Source of the DNA: JACCZX01 sp963729165
GTDB taxonomy: Bacteria > Pseudomonadota > Gammaproteobacteria > Burkholderiales > Burkholderiaceae_F
Direction: 5' to 3'
DNA length: 64,000 bases
NCBI GenBank assembly: GCA_963729165.1
Contig: CAVSMM010000009.1
Coordinates: 91,128 to 155,127 of the forward strand
Both the position numbers and the translations under genes were made by a program. This document shows, piece by piece, positions 8,885 through 19,094 of this stretch; position 1 is the first letter of the stretch; each line of letters opens with the position of its first letter. Under the pieces are notes generated by a model, which saw only the letters and a list, made by a program, of their open reading frames with translations, was not told where the DNA came from and ran no database searches.

Positions 8885-10818
8885 ATGACGGCCAGCACTG
8901 TCGCGGTAACTTCTACTGATTCGCCAACACTGATGTCCATCCCTGCACCGATGCGCGGCCGCGACCGGCTGCGCGACCCGCCACCGCAACCGCTGCGCGC
9001 CCGCCTCGGCGCGCTGCGCAATCTCCCGCCGTTTCTGAAGCTCGTCTGGCAAACCAGCCCCGCGCTGACGCTCGGCCAGGGCGTGCTGCGCATCCTGCGC
9101 GCGTTGCTGCCGGTCGTCACGCTCTACGTCGGCAAGCTGATCATCGACGAGGTCGTGCTGCTCGCCGGCACGCCGCATCCCAACGACACGCTGCGCGAAT
9201 GGATCGACAGCGGAGTGCTCGATCGCATCGGCTGGCTGCTCGCACTCGAGTTCGCGCTGGCGGTTGTCTCGGACGTGCTCGGCCGCGTCGTCTCGCTGCT
9301 CGACTCGCTGCTGTCCGAGCGCTTCAGCAACGAGACCAGCCTGCGGCTGATGGAGCACGCCGCGACGCTCGACCTCGAAGACTTCGAAGACAGCGAGCTG
9401 CAGGACCGCCTGGAGCGCGCGCGCCGGCAGGCCGCCGGGCGCAGCGAGCCTGATCGGCCAGCTGTTCGGCCAGGCGCAGGACGTGATCACCATCGTCAGC
9501 TTTGCGGCCGGCCTGCTCGTCTTCGCACCGTGGCTGATCGTGCTGCTCGCGATCGCGCTGATGCCGGCGTTCATCGGCGAGGCGCACTTCAACGCGCAGA
9601 GCTATTCGCTCAACTTCGCGCGGACGCCCGAGCGGCGCGAGCTCGATTACGTGCGGCAAACCGGCGCGAGCGTCGAAACGGCCAAGGAAGTGAAGATCTT
9701 CGGCCTGAACGCGTTCCTGATCGAGCGCTACCGCACGCTCTCCGCGCGCTTCTTCGCAGCCAACCGGGAGATCGCGATGCGGCGCGCCGGCTGGGGCGGC
9801 GTGCTGGCCGCGATCGGCACGCTCGCCTACTACATCGCGTACGCGTACATCGTGTGGCGCACGCTGCACGGCGATTTCTCGATCGGCGATCTGACGTTTC
9901 TCGCCGGCTCGTTCAGGCGCCTGCGCAATCTGCTGGAGAACCTGCTGATCGGCTTCTCGCAGGTCGCGGGCCAGGCGCTCTACCTCGACGATCTGTTTTC
10001 GTTCTTCGAGATCCAGCCCGAGATCGTGCCGCCGGCGAATCCGCGGCCGTTCCCGGTGCCGATCAAGCGCGGCTTCGCGTTCGAGAACGTCGGCTTCCGC
10101 TATCCCGGCGCCGAGCGCTGGGCGGTGCGCAATCTGACCTTCGAGCTGCACGCCGGAGAAATCCTCGCGCTGGTCGGCGAGAACGGCGCCGGCAAGACCA
10201 CGTTGGTCAAGCTGCTCGCGCGCCTCTACGATCCGGACGAGGGCCGCATCCTGCTCGACGGGCACGACCTGCGCGAATACGACCTGTTCGCGCTGCGCGC
10301 CAACATCGGCGTCATCTTCCAGGACTTCATGCGCTATCAGCTTCACCGCCGCCGACAACATCGCCGTCGGCCGCATCGAGGCGCGCGACGATCGCGCGCG
10401 CATCGTCGAGTCAGCGGAGCGCAGCCTGGCCGACGAAGTCATCCGCAAGCTGCCCGAGCAATACGATCAGGTGCTCGGCAAGCGCTTTCGCACCGGCATC
10501 GATCTCTCGGGCGGCGAATGGCAGAAGGTCGCCATCGCGCGCGCCTACATGCGCGACGCGCAGCTGCTGATCCTCGACGAGCCGACCGCCGCGCTCGATG
10601 CGCGCGCCGAGTTCGAAGTGTTCGAGCGCTTCAAGGAGCTGAGCCGCGGCAAGACGGTCGTGCTGATCTCGCACCGCTTCTCCAGCGTGCGCATGGCCGA
10701 TCGGATCGTCGTGCTGATGGATGGCACCGTCGAAGCCGAAGGCACGCATGCGGAGCTGCTGCAGCAGCGGGGGCGCTATGCGGAGTTGTTCGAGTTGCAG
10801 GCGGCGGGGTACCGATAA
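8885..10818 (+). pseudogene. ABC exporter, fused membrane and ATPase domains (two frameshifts)
   Basis: Read across two one-base shifts (near 9445 and 10341) this is a full-length half-transporter of about 645 residues. It has an N-terminal six-helix membrane domain (LLPVVTLYVGKLIIDEVVLL and onward), then an ATPase domain with Walker A VGENGAGKTTLVKL, Q-loop VIFQDFMRYQ, signature LSGGEWQKVAIARA, Walker B LLILDEPTAALDA and switch His in VLISHRFSS. Both shifts are of the one-extra-base type and the protein is well conserved on either side, so an assembly error is more likely than decay. The codon choice is more strongly GC-rich than in neighbours. The substrate is unknown. Confidence 0.75.
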
Positions 10819-10997
10819 GGGTGGGCGAGCGGGCGCGTCTGCATGAGTCAAACGGAAGGCTTCAATGGTGTCAGATATCTTTACAACCAGGGCGGGCTAG
10901 TTACCCCATCACCCCTTAGAGTCTTGATTTTCTGATCAATTCGGCTCGTGGCCTGACTCTTGCGGACCTCTTAGGATCACTTCGAGGAACAGCCACG

Positions 10998-11657
10998 ATG
11001 CTTAAGGTTTGCACTCTTGTATGTGCCACAGTGCTTGGCTTGAGCATTGCAGCCAATTCGGCAGACGCTGCCCTCATCTTGGATAACACCAGCCCTGGCC
11101 GCTACAACTCCTCGATCGGTACATCGCTCGACACGTTGGGAATTTCGGATCCGTTTCCCTGCGCCAATGTTGCCTGTGGCGACACGACCGTTTCGTTTGC
11201 GACAGCACCAGATCTTTCGGCCGCAGCGGGTGTTTTGGGGAACTGGCTGACGAATCCTGCTAGCCCAGGTGGCTCGTGGACTTTGCCGCAGGCGATTCCT
11301 TCAATTTGGGCGGTGAACACAGAAACAGCAATCATCTACGAGTTAGACGCCGGCGCTGGCCTGACGAACCTCAGCCTTTCGCTCGGCGTCGATAACGGCA
11401 TCTTCGTCTGGTTGGATGGCAGCTATCTATTTGGCACGCGTCGCGCCGGTGGTTCGTCCCTTGGAGAGTACGTCTTGGCTCTGCCCAATCTCACGGGAAC
11501 ACACTTCTTGCAGATCATGCGTGAAGATCACGGGGCCGCGACAGGTTATGCGATGGAGTTGACGGGCGATCCGCTGCGAGTCCCAGAGCCAGGCACTCTC
11601 GCGCTTCTGGGCCTCGGCCTTGCGGGAGTGGTAGCGTTGCGTCGTCGCAAACAGTAG
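10998..11657 (+). CDS. PEP-CTERM sorted exported protein
   Basis: 219 residues: signal peptide (MLKVCTLVCATVLGLSIAA...ADA), a beta-rich Ser/Gly/Thr-rich body with the repeated style LSLSLGVDNGIFVWLDGS, and a C-terminal sorting tag VPEPGTLALLGLGLAGVVAL followed by RRRKQ. The PEP motif, hydrophobic helix and Arg-rich tail are what exosortase recognises. Such proteins are surface or matrix associated and usually co-occur with an exosortase and EPS genes elsewhere in the genome. The 10819-10997 gap upstream can hold the promoter. Confidence 0.85.
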   Translation: MLKVCTLVCATVLGLSIAANSADAALILDNTSPGRYNSSIGTSLDTLGISDPFPCANVACGDTTVSFATAPDLSAAAGVLGNWLTNPASPGGSWTLPQAIPSIWAVNTETAIIYELDAGAGLTNLSLSLGVDNGIFVWLDGSYLFGTRRAGGSSLGEYVLALPNLTGTHFLQIMREDHGAATGYAMELTGDPLRVPEPGTLALLGLGLAGVVALRRRKQ

Positions 11658-11847
11658 TCACCCGAACCGTCCGGTAGCGTTTTTCTTTCCAATACAAACG
11701 CACGCACCGTCTGAGTTCGCGCAACCGCCTATCGGGCGTCGAGCGGGGCGCCTCAGCGTTTTAGTATGCTGGCAATCTTTTGTTTCCGATTCGGCGTTGT
11801 CCTGAACACGCACGTGGGGCCGACAAACAGCAGCGGGGGTAGCGAGC

Positions 11848-12499
11848 ATGTGGACGATGCGCATTAGATCTATTTTCTCCGCGTTGCTGCTGGGCGCCGC
11901 TGCGCTCGGCTCGGCCGGATCCTCGCATGCCGCGCTCTACACGGGTACATATGATCCCGCTTACGGTGGAATCTTCGCCGAGCTTGGCTGGGAGGCGTCC
12001 GCCCTGTTTGACGTGCCGGAGTCATGCCTCGCGATCGGCACCGGCAACAACATTCCAATCAGCGGCGCGTGCGGGGGTTTGACGTCCTCAGCGCCGAAGT
12101 CAGCTTCTACGACGTTGCGAATCCGGGCACGATCCTTAACTCGTATGCGCTCGATCCGAACGTGATCGTCAACGGCATCAATATCGCGGGCGGCCATCTG
12201 GCGGGCATCGACACCGGCTTCTTCGACTCCTTCGTGTCGGAACTAGCCAATCGCCGGGAATGGCCAGTATGCGATTCAGCCTGATCCTGTTCGGCGGCAA
12301 CCAGGCGCAGTTGATCTTTGCCAATCCGCCGCAGACGTCGCCCGGCTGCGCATTCCTTCCAGTGCCGGGTGCCAGCTGCGGTATCTCAGCCAATGCCGCC
12401 ACTGGCGTGTTCCTACCGGTTTCCGAACCCGAGACGCTCGCGTTGATGCTTGCTGGCCTCGGCGTGATCGGTCTCGGCATCCGCAGGCGTCGCCGCTAG
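11848..12499 (+). pseudogene. Second PEP-CTERM-type exported protein (two frameshifts)
   Basis: Signal peptide MRIRSIFSALLLGAAALGSA at the start. The middle reads DVLSAEVSFYDVANPGTILN and GGHLAGIDTGFFDSF in a second frame, and the end has the sorting tag VSEPETLALMLAGLGVIGLG plus RRRRR in a third frame. The first shift falls in a run of five G (about 12071-12076), typical of a missed homopolymer base; the second is near 12240-12260. The tag has Ser-Glu-Pro in place of Pro-Glu-Pro, a tolerated variant. It is the neighbour of another PEP-CTERM gene, so the two are probably both exosortase substrates. Confidence 0.65.
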
Positions 12500-15378
12500 C
12501 ACGCCCATGCGCGGGCATAGACGAGCCCGCGCTCCGCACACGCAGTAGGCGGTACACCTCTGACTATGCGGTTGCGCGCTCGCGCTGAGTCGGACAGTGC
12601 GTGGCTAATCGCCTCGTCGATCTGCAATCGCTGAGCCTCGCTCCACGCGGCGTCAAACGGTGCGTCCGTCATCGCGCGTCGCAACCGACCGACAAGCGTC
12701 TGCCAACGCAGCTCGTCTCGCGGTGATCGGTGCAGGCCGAGACGATCGCGTGATCGCGCCGCCGCGCCTGCCAGGGTGACGGCGAGTTCCGGCTTACCCT
12801 CCGCCTCCGCGAGCTCGGCGTGGTCTTCGAGGCATCCGAGCAGTTCCTCGCGCATTTCGAAAGCTTGAAACGCGCGCAATGCCTCTGTGAACCGCGCCCG
12901 AGCCGATACGAGATCACCCGATTGCAGTTCAACCCGCGCGAGCCAGCGCAGCGCGTTTGCCTCGCCACGCTTGTCACCGGCATCGCGACACACTGTCAGA
13001 GAGCGCTTGAAGCGGTGGCAGGCCTGGTTTTTGTCCCCGATCTCCAGCGCGACTTGGCCGAGCACCAACTCGCATTCGCCTTCGACCTCCTGGTGACGAA
13101 TCTGCTGCGCGACCGCAAGGCACTGTTCTAGGTGCGAGCGCGCCGTCTCGTCGTCGCCTTGGTATAGCCAAATCTGGCCTAGATGTAAAAGGCCGATCGC
13201 TTCGCCGACATGGTCGTCCAGTCGCCGGAAAATCTGCAGCGCCTCGCCCTCGCCCGCCGCGGCTTGGACGGCGTCGCCCGCGTGCAAGCGGGCGATACGA
13301 CAACGTCGATAATGTGGCAGCGAGGTCGACTTCGTTAGCCAGCGCGCGCCGTAACTCGAGGCAGGTCTCCAGCATCCTGCGCGCTTCGGCATGGTCGCTC
13401 TGGCTTTCGGCCAGCGCCGCGCCGACGTACAGCGCCCAAGCGTGAGCGGACTGGCTGACGCCTGGATTGCCGGTAGCGCGAGCGCCGACTGCACCACTTT
13501 GCGCCCTTCGCGCGAGTAGCCGCGCAGGATCCAGAAACCCTGCAGCGCAACCCCGAGCTTGACTGCGATCGTCGGATCGACGCCGCCCGCGAGCGATGTC
13601 GCGATCGCGCCGCGGAGGTTGTCGAGCTCGATCTCCAGCCTCCACAGCCAGTCAGCTTGCTGCGGACCCTTCAGCCCCTTGTTCGCTGCCTTGGCCATCG
13701 CGAAGTAGTGTTCGCAATGGCGCGCCGCGATCGCTGCGGCATCGTCGCGCGCCGCCAGTTTCTCGCGCGCGTATTCGCGAATGGTTTCGAGCATCAGGTA
13801 GCGCGCGCCGTCGTCGCGTTCTTCGAGCATCACGAGCGACTTCTCGATTAACGATTGCAGCAGGTCAAGCACGTCATCGCCGGAGAGCGGCTCCATGCCG
13901 CACACAACCTCCGCGGCGGCGAGATCGAAGCCGCCGACGAAGACGCCGAGTCGGTCGAGCAGGATCTGCTCTTCGGTCGTGAGCAGTTCGTATGACCAGT
14001 CAACCAGTGCGCGCAAGGTCTGTTGCCGCTCCTGCAGGACGCGCGAGCCTCCGGTGAGTAGTTTGTAGCGATCCTGCAGCCGAGCATTGATGTCGGCGAC
14101 GGACAGCGCGCGGATGCGCGCGGCGGCGAGCTCGATTGCCAGCGGGATGCCCTCCAGCCGCGCAACCAACTCTGCCACCGCCGGGGCTTCGCGTTCGGTG
14201 AGCTCGAACGCGGGCTTGTGCTGCTGTGCGCGTTCAACGAAGAGCCGCACCGCTGTCGATCGAAACATTGCCTCCATGCCACCGCCACGCGCCGGAACCG
14301 GAAGCGGCATCAGCAGATAGCAATGCTCGCCTGGCGCGCGCAGAGGCTCACGGCTTGATGCAACGATGCGCACGTGCGGGGCCATCCTGATGATGGCGCT
14401 TGCCATCTGTGCTGCGGCCGCGACCACTTGCTCGCAGTTGTCGAGGATCAGCAGGGCGCGACGGTTCCCGAGATGTGCGCACACCGATTGCAACAACGGC
14501 CGATCGGGCTCTTCACGCACGCCGAGCACTTGGGCCGCCGCGCTGACGATCAACGTCGCATCGCTGATCGGCGCCAGGTCGAGGAACCACACGCCGTCTG
14601 GAAAATCGTGGATCTGCTGCGCGGCGATCTGCAGCGTCAGGCGCGTCTTGCCCAGCCCGCCCATGCCGACCAGGCTTAGCAGGCGCGATGTCTTGAGTAG
14701 GCTCTTGACTTCATCCAGCTCGCGCTCGCGGCCGATAAACGACGTTGCCTGGAAAGGGAGGTTGTTCGGAATCTCGTTGACGGGCAGCCACCAGTCGCCC
14801 ATCCAAACGACGCGATGCGCCTTGTCGCCGTCAGCGGGCGCCACGGATTGTGCGTCCCCTCCGGCGACCTCGAACAGCTCGATGGGATCGGACACACCCT
14901 TGATGCGCCAATGTCCGTGTGAGACCAGCTGGTGCGCGCAGGTACCGAGCGCTTCGCGGGCGGCCGCCGACAGCAGTGTTTGCCCCCCACGCGCGAGTGC
15001 CATCACTCTGGCCGCGATGGGCTTGGCCAGCCCTTCGACCTCGAGCGGCTTCGCGCCACGTGCGATGTCGTCGGGCGCGTTTTCTCGCAGGATCACCGGC
15101 CCGACGTGCAAGCCGGCGCGCGCTGTGAGCGGGGTCGACATCGTCGACAACGCAGCGTGGTACGCCATCGCATAGCCGACGGCATCTGCGCAGTTGTCGA
15201 ACAAAAGCAGCATGCCATCGGTCTTGTCGATCTCGCGCCCGTGCCAGGGTCTGAGTAACGCGCGCGAGACTCGATCGTGCGCTGCCCAGATCTCGGCCAT
15301 CGCGCTATCGCCGATCTTCTCGGCCATGCGGGTGCTGTCCACGACGTCCGTCAACAGCAAGGCCTTGATCGCACTCAT
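12496..15378 (-). CDS. Class III nucleotide cyclase / NB-ARC ATPase / TPR regulator
   Basis: About 960 residues from ATG 15378 (MSAIKALLLTDVVDSTRMAE). Residues 1-170 form a class III adenylate/guanylate cyclase-like domain with metal-type Asp in LLTDVVDST and DKTDGMLLLF. About residue 215 a NB-ARC/STAND ATPase begins: FIGRERELDEVKSLL, Walker A VGMGGLGKTRLTL, LLILDNCEQV and the GIPLAIELAAARI block. The last ~350 residues are TPR-like helices. Two compensating one-base shifts near 13455 and 13300 scramble about 50 residues of the TPR part, so the stretch after SPLT should be read in another frame. It probably senses a signal and acts as a regulator. It overlaps the PEP-CTERM gene end by 4 bases (convergent). 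Confidence 0.8.
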   Translation of the reverse strand: MSAIKALLLTDVVDSTRMAEKIGDSAMAEIWAAHDRVSRALLRPWHGREIDKTDGMLLLFDNCADAVGYAMAYHAALSTMSTPLTARAGLHVGPVILRENAPDDIARGAKPLEVEGLAKPIAARVMALARGGQTLLSAAAREALGTCAHQLVSHGHWRIKGVSDPIELFEVAGGDAQSVAPADGDKAHRVVWMGDWWLPVNEIPNNLPFQATSFIGRERELDEVKSLLKTSRLLSLVGMGGLGKTRLTLQIAAQQIHDFPDGVWFLDLAPISDATLIVSAAAQVLGVREEPDRPLLQSVCAHLGNRRALLILDNCEQVVAAAAQMASAIIRMAPHVRIVASSREPLRAPGEHCYLLMPLPVPARGGGMEAMFRSTAVRLFVERAQQHKPAFELTEREAPAVAELVARLEGIPLAIELAAARIRALSVADINARLQDRYKLLTGGSRVLQERQQTLRALVDWSYELLTTEEQILLDRLGVFVGGFDLAAAEVVCGMEPLSGDDVLDLLQSLIEKSLVMLEERDDGARYLMLETIREYAREKLAARDDAAAIAARHCEHYFAMAKAANKGLKGPQQADWLWRLEIELDNLRGAIATSLAGGVDPTIAVKLGVALQGFWILRGYSREGRKVVQSALALPAIQASASPLTLGRCTSARRWPKARATMPKRAGCWRPASSYGARWLTKSTSLPHYRRCRIARLHAGDAVQAAAGEGEALQIFRRLDDHVGEAIGLLHLGQIWLYQGDDETARSHLEQCLAVAQQIRHQEVEGECELVLGQVALEIGDKNQACHRFKRSLTVCRDAGDKRGEANALRWLARVELQSGDLVSARARFTEALRAFQAFEMREELLGCLEDHAELAEAEGKPELAVTLAGAAARSRDRLGLHRSPRDELRWQTLVGRLRRAMTDAPFDAAWSEAQRLQIDEAISHALSDSARARNRIVRGVPPTACAERGLVYARAWAC

Positions 15379-15672
15379 GTCGCAGCCTGTAGATGCGACC
15401 CCATAATGCGAGGAGGCTTCGTCATGCGATGAGTCTACCTGCGCTCCTCGCTCATCGCGATCGTCGCGCACTCTCAGTACATCATGGCGGCATGGGCAAG
15501 CCGGATGGACACGCGAGGCGCGCAAGCGCTTGACGAGGCGGCGAGTCAGATCACTGCATCAGGAAGCGTTGGCTAAGCACCGCCATCGCACGCACCTTAC
15601 AGGCGCGACGCGCAGTTGCTGTCTTCGACGCCGACCGCCGCGCTCGCGCCGGACATGCAGCTAAAACCCGTT

Positions 15673-16467
15673 TTATAGAACCTGCGACTGACGCACGCCG
15701 ACTGGATAACCACGCTCCTGCGAGAACATCCGCAGCGCAAACCGCCCGGCGTCGGTTTCGCGAAAGCGCAAGATCTCTTCGCGCATCTCGGTCGGCACAT
15801 CGTCGAGCGCTGGTTGGACAGCTCGGCATTCAGCAGGAAACAGCACCGGCGCCGCAAGCGCCGCAAATGTCAGATCGGCGGCCGTGAAGCGCTCGCCGAC
15901 CAGAAAGCGGCGCCCGTCACTCAGCAGTTCGTCTACTTGCCGAAACACGCCGCGCACGCGCTCGAGTGAACGCTGCGCGTTCTCCGGCGTGATCTTGTAT
16001 GCCGTGCGGACCAGCCGTCGCACCAGCGGCGTGATCACCTGAATCACGCTCGCCTCGAGGGGCGGCACGTCACGCGCCCACAGCGAGCGGATCGACTTTG
16101 TCTGCGGCAGCGCCTGCCCGTACGCCCAGCGGCGCGTATGCGGGCCGAGTTCCTTGTCGAAGCGCTCCTCGAGTTCGTCCACTTCGCGTCGCAGCTCGAC
16201 ATCGTGCGGGTAGAGCAGGTCGCCGCCACAGACCGTATCCACGTGCTTGAGAATCTGGGTCGAATCACAGAAACGACTGCCTCCATGCACCAGCACCGGC
16301 ACGGTGCCACGTTCATCGCGCTTCGTTGCAAGCCGATGCAGCAGCGGCGCGTGCGGCTCCTCCCGGTACGGCAGCGCGACGCGATCGAGCGCCCAGCGTG
16401 CCTTCTCGCAGTAGTGACTGAGCGGGATGGTGATCAGAATCGCGGGAGCTGTGCTGCTGTTGGTCAT
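15673..16467 (-). CDS. Glutathione S-transferase family protein
   Basis: 264 residues. The N-terminal thioredoxin-like domain contains IPLSHYCEKARWALDRVALP, with a probable catalytic Ser/Cys in SHYC, then GTVPVLVHGGSRFCDSTQIL, the cis-Pro and glutathione Ser positions. The C-terminal helical domain ends with FLVGERFTAADLTFAALAAP, the typical N-capping Asp motif. It is longer than classical GSTs because of an insertion after the first domain. The substrate is unknown. It lies between the cyclase regulator and a small membrane protein. Confidence 0.8.
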   Translation of the reverse strand: MTNSSTAPAILITIPLSHYCEKARWALDRVALPYREEPHAPLLHRLATKRDERGTVPVLVHGGSRFCDSTQILKHVDTVCGGDLLYPHDVELRREVDELEERFDKELGPHTRRWAYGQALPQTKSIRSLWARDVPPLEASVIQVITPLVRRLVRTAYKITPENAQRSLERVRGVFRQVDELLSDGRRFLVGERFTAADLTFAALAAPVLFPAECRAVQPALDDVPTEMREEILRFRETDAGRFALRMFSQERGYPVGVRQSQVL

Positions 16468-16496
16468 CGATCGAGCCGGTTATCAATTCAAGAATC

Positions 16497-16897
16497 TCAG
16501 CGTTGGCGCAGCGCCCGCCACACAATCCACACCAGAAGCGCGGCGACGATCAATGCGCCGAGCCCGAACGCCCCGCGACACACCAGATCCGAACCAATAC
16601 CGCTGAGAACGGTCCGCTCACTGAACATTTGCGCACACCGGGGCCGAAGGCAACCCATGCTCCCGGCACCAGCAATGACGCTACGCATGCAACAACAACC
16701 CATGCATGCACTCGACGAAGTGCGAACTCATCAGCCATGATCGTGAGGCCGGCAAACACGAACGCTGCACACGCCGCATAAGCCACCCACGCCGGAACAT
16801 GCAGCCCTTCCGGGCGCAAATAGATCATCGCGGCCGCTAGTGAACCGGCCATGGTGGACAGCAGGGCGCCCAGCAAGCGCTGTCGACGTTCGGTCAT
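16497..16897 (-). pseudogene. Small multi-pass membrane protein (frameshifted)
   Basis: The frame from 16897 (MTERRQRLLGALLSTMAGSL) gives three hydrophobic helices, including AYAACAAFVFAGLTIM and AWVVVACVASLLVPGAWVA. It then goes out of frame near 16620. The other frame gives a last helix GLGALIVAALLVWIVWRAL and a basic end, stop at 16497. Together they make a four-helix protein of about 130 residues. I do not recognise the family. Confidence 0.45.
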
Positions 16898-16929
16898 GCG
16901 CGCACTCTATCTAAGTACATTTCGCATCA

Positions 16930-17607
16930 ATGAAGGACCTGCTCGACAACATCTTCTGGCACGCGTTGACCGGCCCGCAGTCGAAGTTCGCCACGGGCAA
17001 TGAGGCGGCGCGCCGCTACGCGCCGGGCTTCTCGGCGATCGTCGCTTTCGCTGATCAATTGCGGCCCGACTTCTCGGCGCTGGCTGCATTCTGCGAGCGG
17101 GGCGAACACTTCTATACGGAGGGCTGGGCCGGCGCAGTTCCGGCGGGCTGGCAAATCAAAGTCGAGTCGACGATGCTCAAGATGATCTGGGAAGCCGACA
17201 TGCCGCAGACGGACGAAGCACCGGACGCGGTGCCGCTGAATGCGACGCACGCGCCGCAGGCCCTGGAGCTCGCCGAGCTGACGCATCCCGGTCCGTTCGG
17301 CCTGCGCACCATCGAGCTTGGCGAATACTTCGGTGTCTTCGATGGCGGGCGACTGATTGCGATGGCGGGCGAGCGCTCTTACGCTGGCATGCTGCGAGAG
17401 ATCAGCGGCGTCTGCACGCATCCTGACTTTCAGGGCCGCGGCCTGGCGAAGAGGCTGATGCTCAAGCTGATTCGCCGAGAAATGCTGCGCAACGAAACGC
17501 CGTTTTTGCACGTCATGCACGACAACACCGGCGCGCGCCGGCTTTACGAGCGCATGGGTTTTCGGAACTACAAGGAAACCGTAGTCCGCGTCATTTCGCT
17601 TCAGTGA
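16930..17607 (+). CDS. GNAT family N-acetyltransferase (FR47-like)
   Basis: 225 residues. The C-terminal half is the GNAT fold, with GVCTHPDFQGRGLAKRLMLK as the acetyl-CoA pyrophosphate loop (Q-G-R-G-L-A) and NTGARRLYERMGFRNY as the last conserved motif. The N-terminal half is a divergent GNAT-like repeat, as in FR47-type enzymes. The acceptor is unknown. It is divergent from the small membrane protein. Confidence 0.85.
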   Translation: MKDLLDNIFWHALTGPQSKFATGNEAARRYAPGFSAIVAFADQLRPDFSALAAFCERGEHFYTEGWAGAVPAGWQIKVESTMLKMIWEADMPQTDEAPDAVPLNATHAPQALELAELTHPGPFGLRTIELGEYFGVFDGGRLIAMAGERSYAGMLREISGVCTHPDFQGRGLAKRLMLKLIRREMLRNETPFLHVMHDNTGARRLYERMGFRNYKETVVRVISLQ

Positions 17608-17760
17608 TGTCGCCGCGCGCTACTGCCTTCCCTCTGTTGCGCTATTGCCTTTCATGTCGAGAAGTTCACTATTTAGATCAGCGCTCGTCTCGACGTCAAC
17701 TCGGCCAGCGCTGCTGAAAAAATTCCTTCGAAAATTCCAAATATGCAAGGAGACGTATCT

Positions 17761-19026
17761 ATGCTTCGACGTATCAGTCGGTTATTGCCATGTGCGCTCC
17801 TGGCCTCTGCCGCTTCCGGTTTGGCAATTGCCCAGGACGCTCCCACCTTGAAAAGCACCAGCGTGATGACCGGGCGCGACTTGGTCTGGGACATGGCTTT
17901 CTTGCCAAACGGGACCATGTTCTTCACCGAGAAGTGTCGCGGCTTGTCGGTACGGATGCCCACGGGCACCGTCAACGGCCTGCTCGGAATGAAAGATTCC
18001 AAGGGCTATGCCGACACGGCGAACGATCTGTTCTGCAGTGGTCAGGCGGGTATGGCTGGGGTGGCGGTCGATCCCAACTTCGACCAGAACCGGTTCATCT
18101 ACGTCTACTCGACATCCAACCAGACCACGCCCCACAACAATCGCGTGATCCGGCTGACGGTCAGTCCCGATCTGGCCAAGGTATCCAATCGCACGGACAT
18201 CGTCACGGACATCGCTTACAAGCAGGCTCCCAGTGGCCACCCGTTTGGTGACGCCGGTGCGCACAACGGAGGCCGCCTTCGCTTTGGCCCGAGTGATGGT
18301 TTTCTTTACGTGACGACGGGCGATACCCACAACGGCCCGGTACCGCAAAGCCCGACACTCATCGGCGGCAAGGTGTTGCGCATCGACCGGGATGGCAAGG
18401 CTGCTCCGGGTAACAACGCTCCACAGGGGTTCGATGCGCGAATCTTTACCTACGGTCATCGCAACCCGCAGGGCATCTGCTTCCGCCCGGGCAACAACCA
18501 ACCGTTCACCGCCGAGAACGGGCCATGGCACTCCGATGAGGTGACGGCGTTGAAAGCGGGTGGCAATGCCGGATGGGATCCGCGCCCGAAGAGGGCGGGT
18601 CGTGAAGATTGCCCCGATGGCTACTGCGGCTACATGCCGAATCAGATGGGTGCTGCCGATCCGAAGGTAAGGGCGGCGTACATGCCGATGACCGATCTGA
18701 AATCGTATCCCGACGCGATGAAGCCCGCATGGAACAACGACGGGTTGTCCCAGGGCCTGTCCTCATGCGTGTTTCTGAACAACGCGAAATGGAAAGCATG
18801 GAACGGCAAGATGGTTGTCGGCTTCATGGGAATCGGAATCCACGGAACACCGGTGGGGAACCGGCTTGATGTGCTCGACATTCCGGCCGACGGCCTGTCG
18901 GCAAAGAGGACCACGATCTCGCTGCCGATGCCTGCCGGTCGATTCCGAACCGTTGTTCAGGGCCCGGATGGTGACCTGTATGTAGGCACCGATCAGGGTG
19001 ACATTTATCGGCTGAGCCCCGGGTAA
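17761..19026 (+). CDS. Secreted PQQ-dependent sugar dehydrogenase (sorbosone/glucose type)
   Basis: 421 residues from ATG 17761, chosen because AAGGAG lies at about 17747-17752 before it. Signal peptide MLRRISRLLPCALLASAASG...AQDA. The six-bladed propeller of soluble PQQ glucose/sorbosone dehydrogenases is recognisable: WDMAFLPNGTMFFTEK, GMAGVAVDPNFDQNRFIYVY, HNGGRLRFGPSDGFLYVTTG, GHRNPQGICFRPG and ENGPWHSDEV. It is a periplasmic enzyme that oxidises an aldose or similar and passes electrons to a quinone or cytochrome. A small cytochrome c is encoded next door (19095-19406). Confidence 0.85.
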   Translation: MLRRISRLLPCALLASAASGLAIAQDAPTLKSTSVMTGRDLVWDMAFLPNGTMFFTEKCRGLSVRMPTGTVNGLLGMKDSKGYADTANDLFCSGQAGMAGVAVDPNFDQNRFIYVYSTSNQTTPHNNRVIRLTVSPDLAKVSNRTDIVTDIAYKQAPSGHPFGDAGAHNGGRLRFGPSDGFLYVTTGDTHNGPVPQSPTLIGGKVLRIDRDGKAAPGNNAPQGFDARIFTYGHRNPQGICFRPGNNQPFTAENGPWHSDEVTALKAGGNAGWDPRPKRAGREDCPDGYCGYMPNQMGAADPKVRAAYMPMTDLKSYPDAMKPAWNNDGLSQGLSSCVFLNNAKWKAWNGKMVVGFMGIGIHGTPVGNRLDVLDIPADGLSAKRTTISLPMPAGRFRTVVQGPDGDLYVGTDQGDIYRLSPG

Positions 19027-19034
19027 GGCTTTGA

Positions 19035-19067
19035 CACGGCCGCGCTGCCGATGGCAGTGCGGCCGTG
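19035..19067 (+). terminator. Bidirectional hairpin terminator
   Basis: A 15-base stem (CACGGCCGCGCTGCC, with one G-T pair) and a GAT loop lie between two convergent genes, 9 bases after the dehydrogenase stop. There is no long T run, so termination strength is inferred from the stem alone. Confidence 0.65.
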
Positions 19068-19094
19068 AGTCTTGCTCGGCAACTAAATCTTCGG

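Noticed and set aside
8492..9592. Minus-strand 366-residue frame spanning two genes
   Set aside because: Crosses the end of the SDR gene and the start of the ABC exporter; no domain text.
9324..10448. Minus-strand 374-residue open frame
   Set aside because: Antisense of the ABC exporter, rich in Arg/Glu as expected for a shadow in GC-rich DNA.
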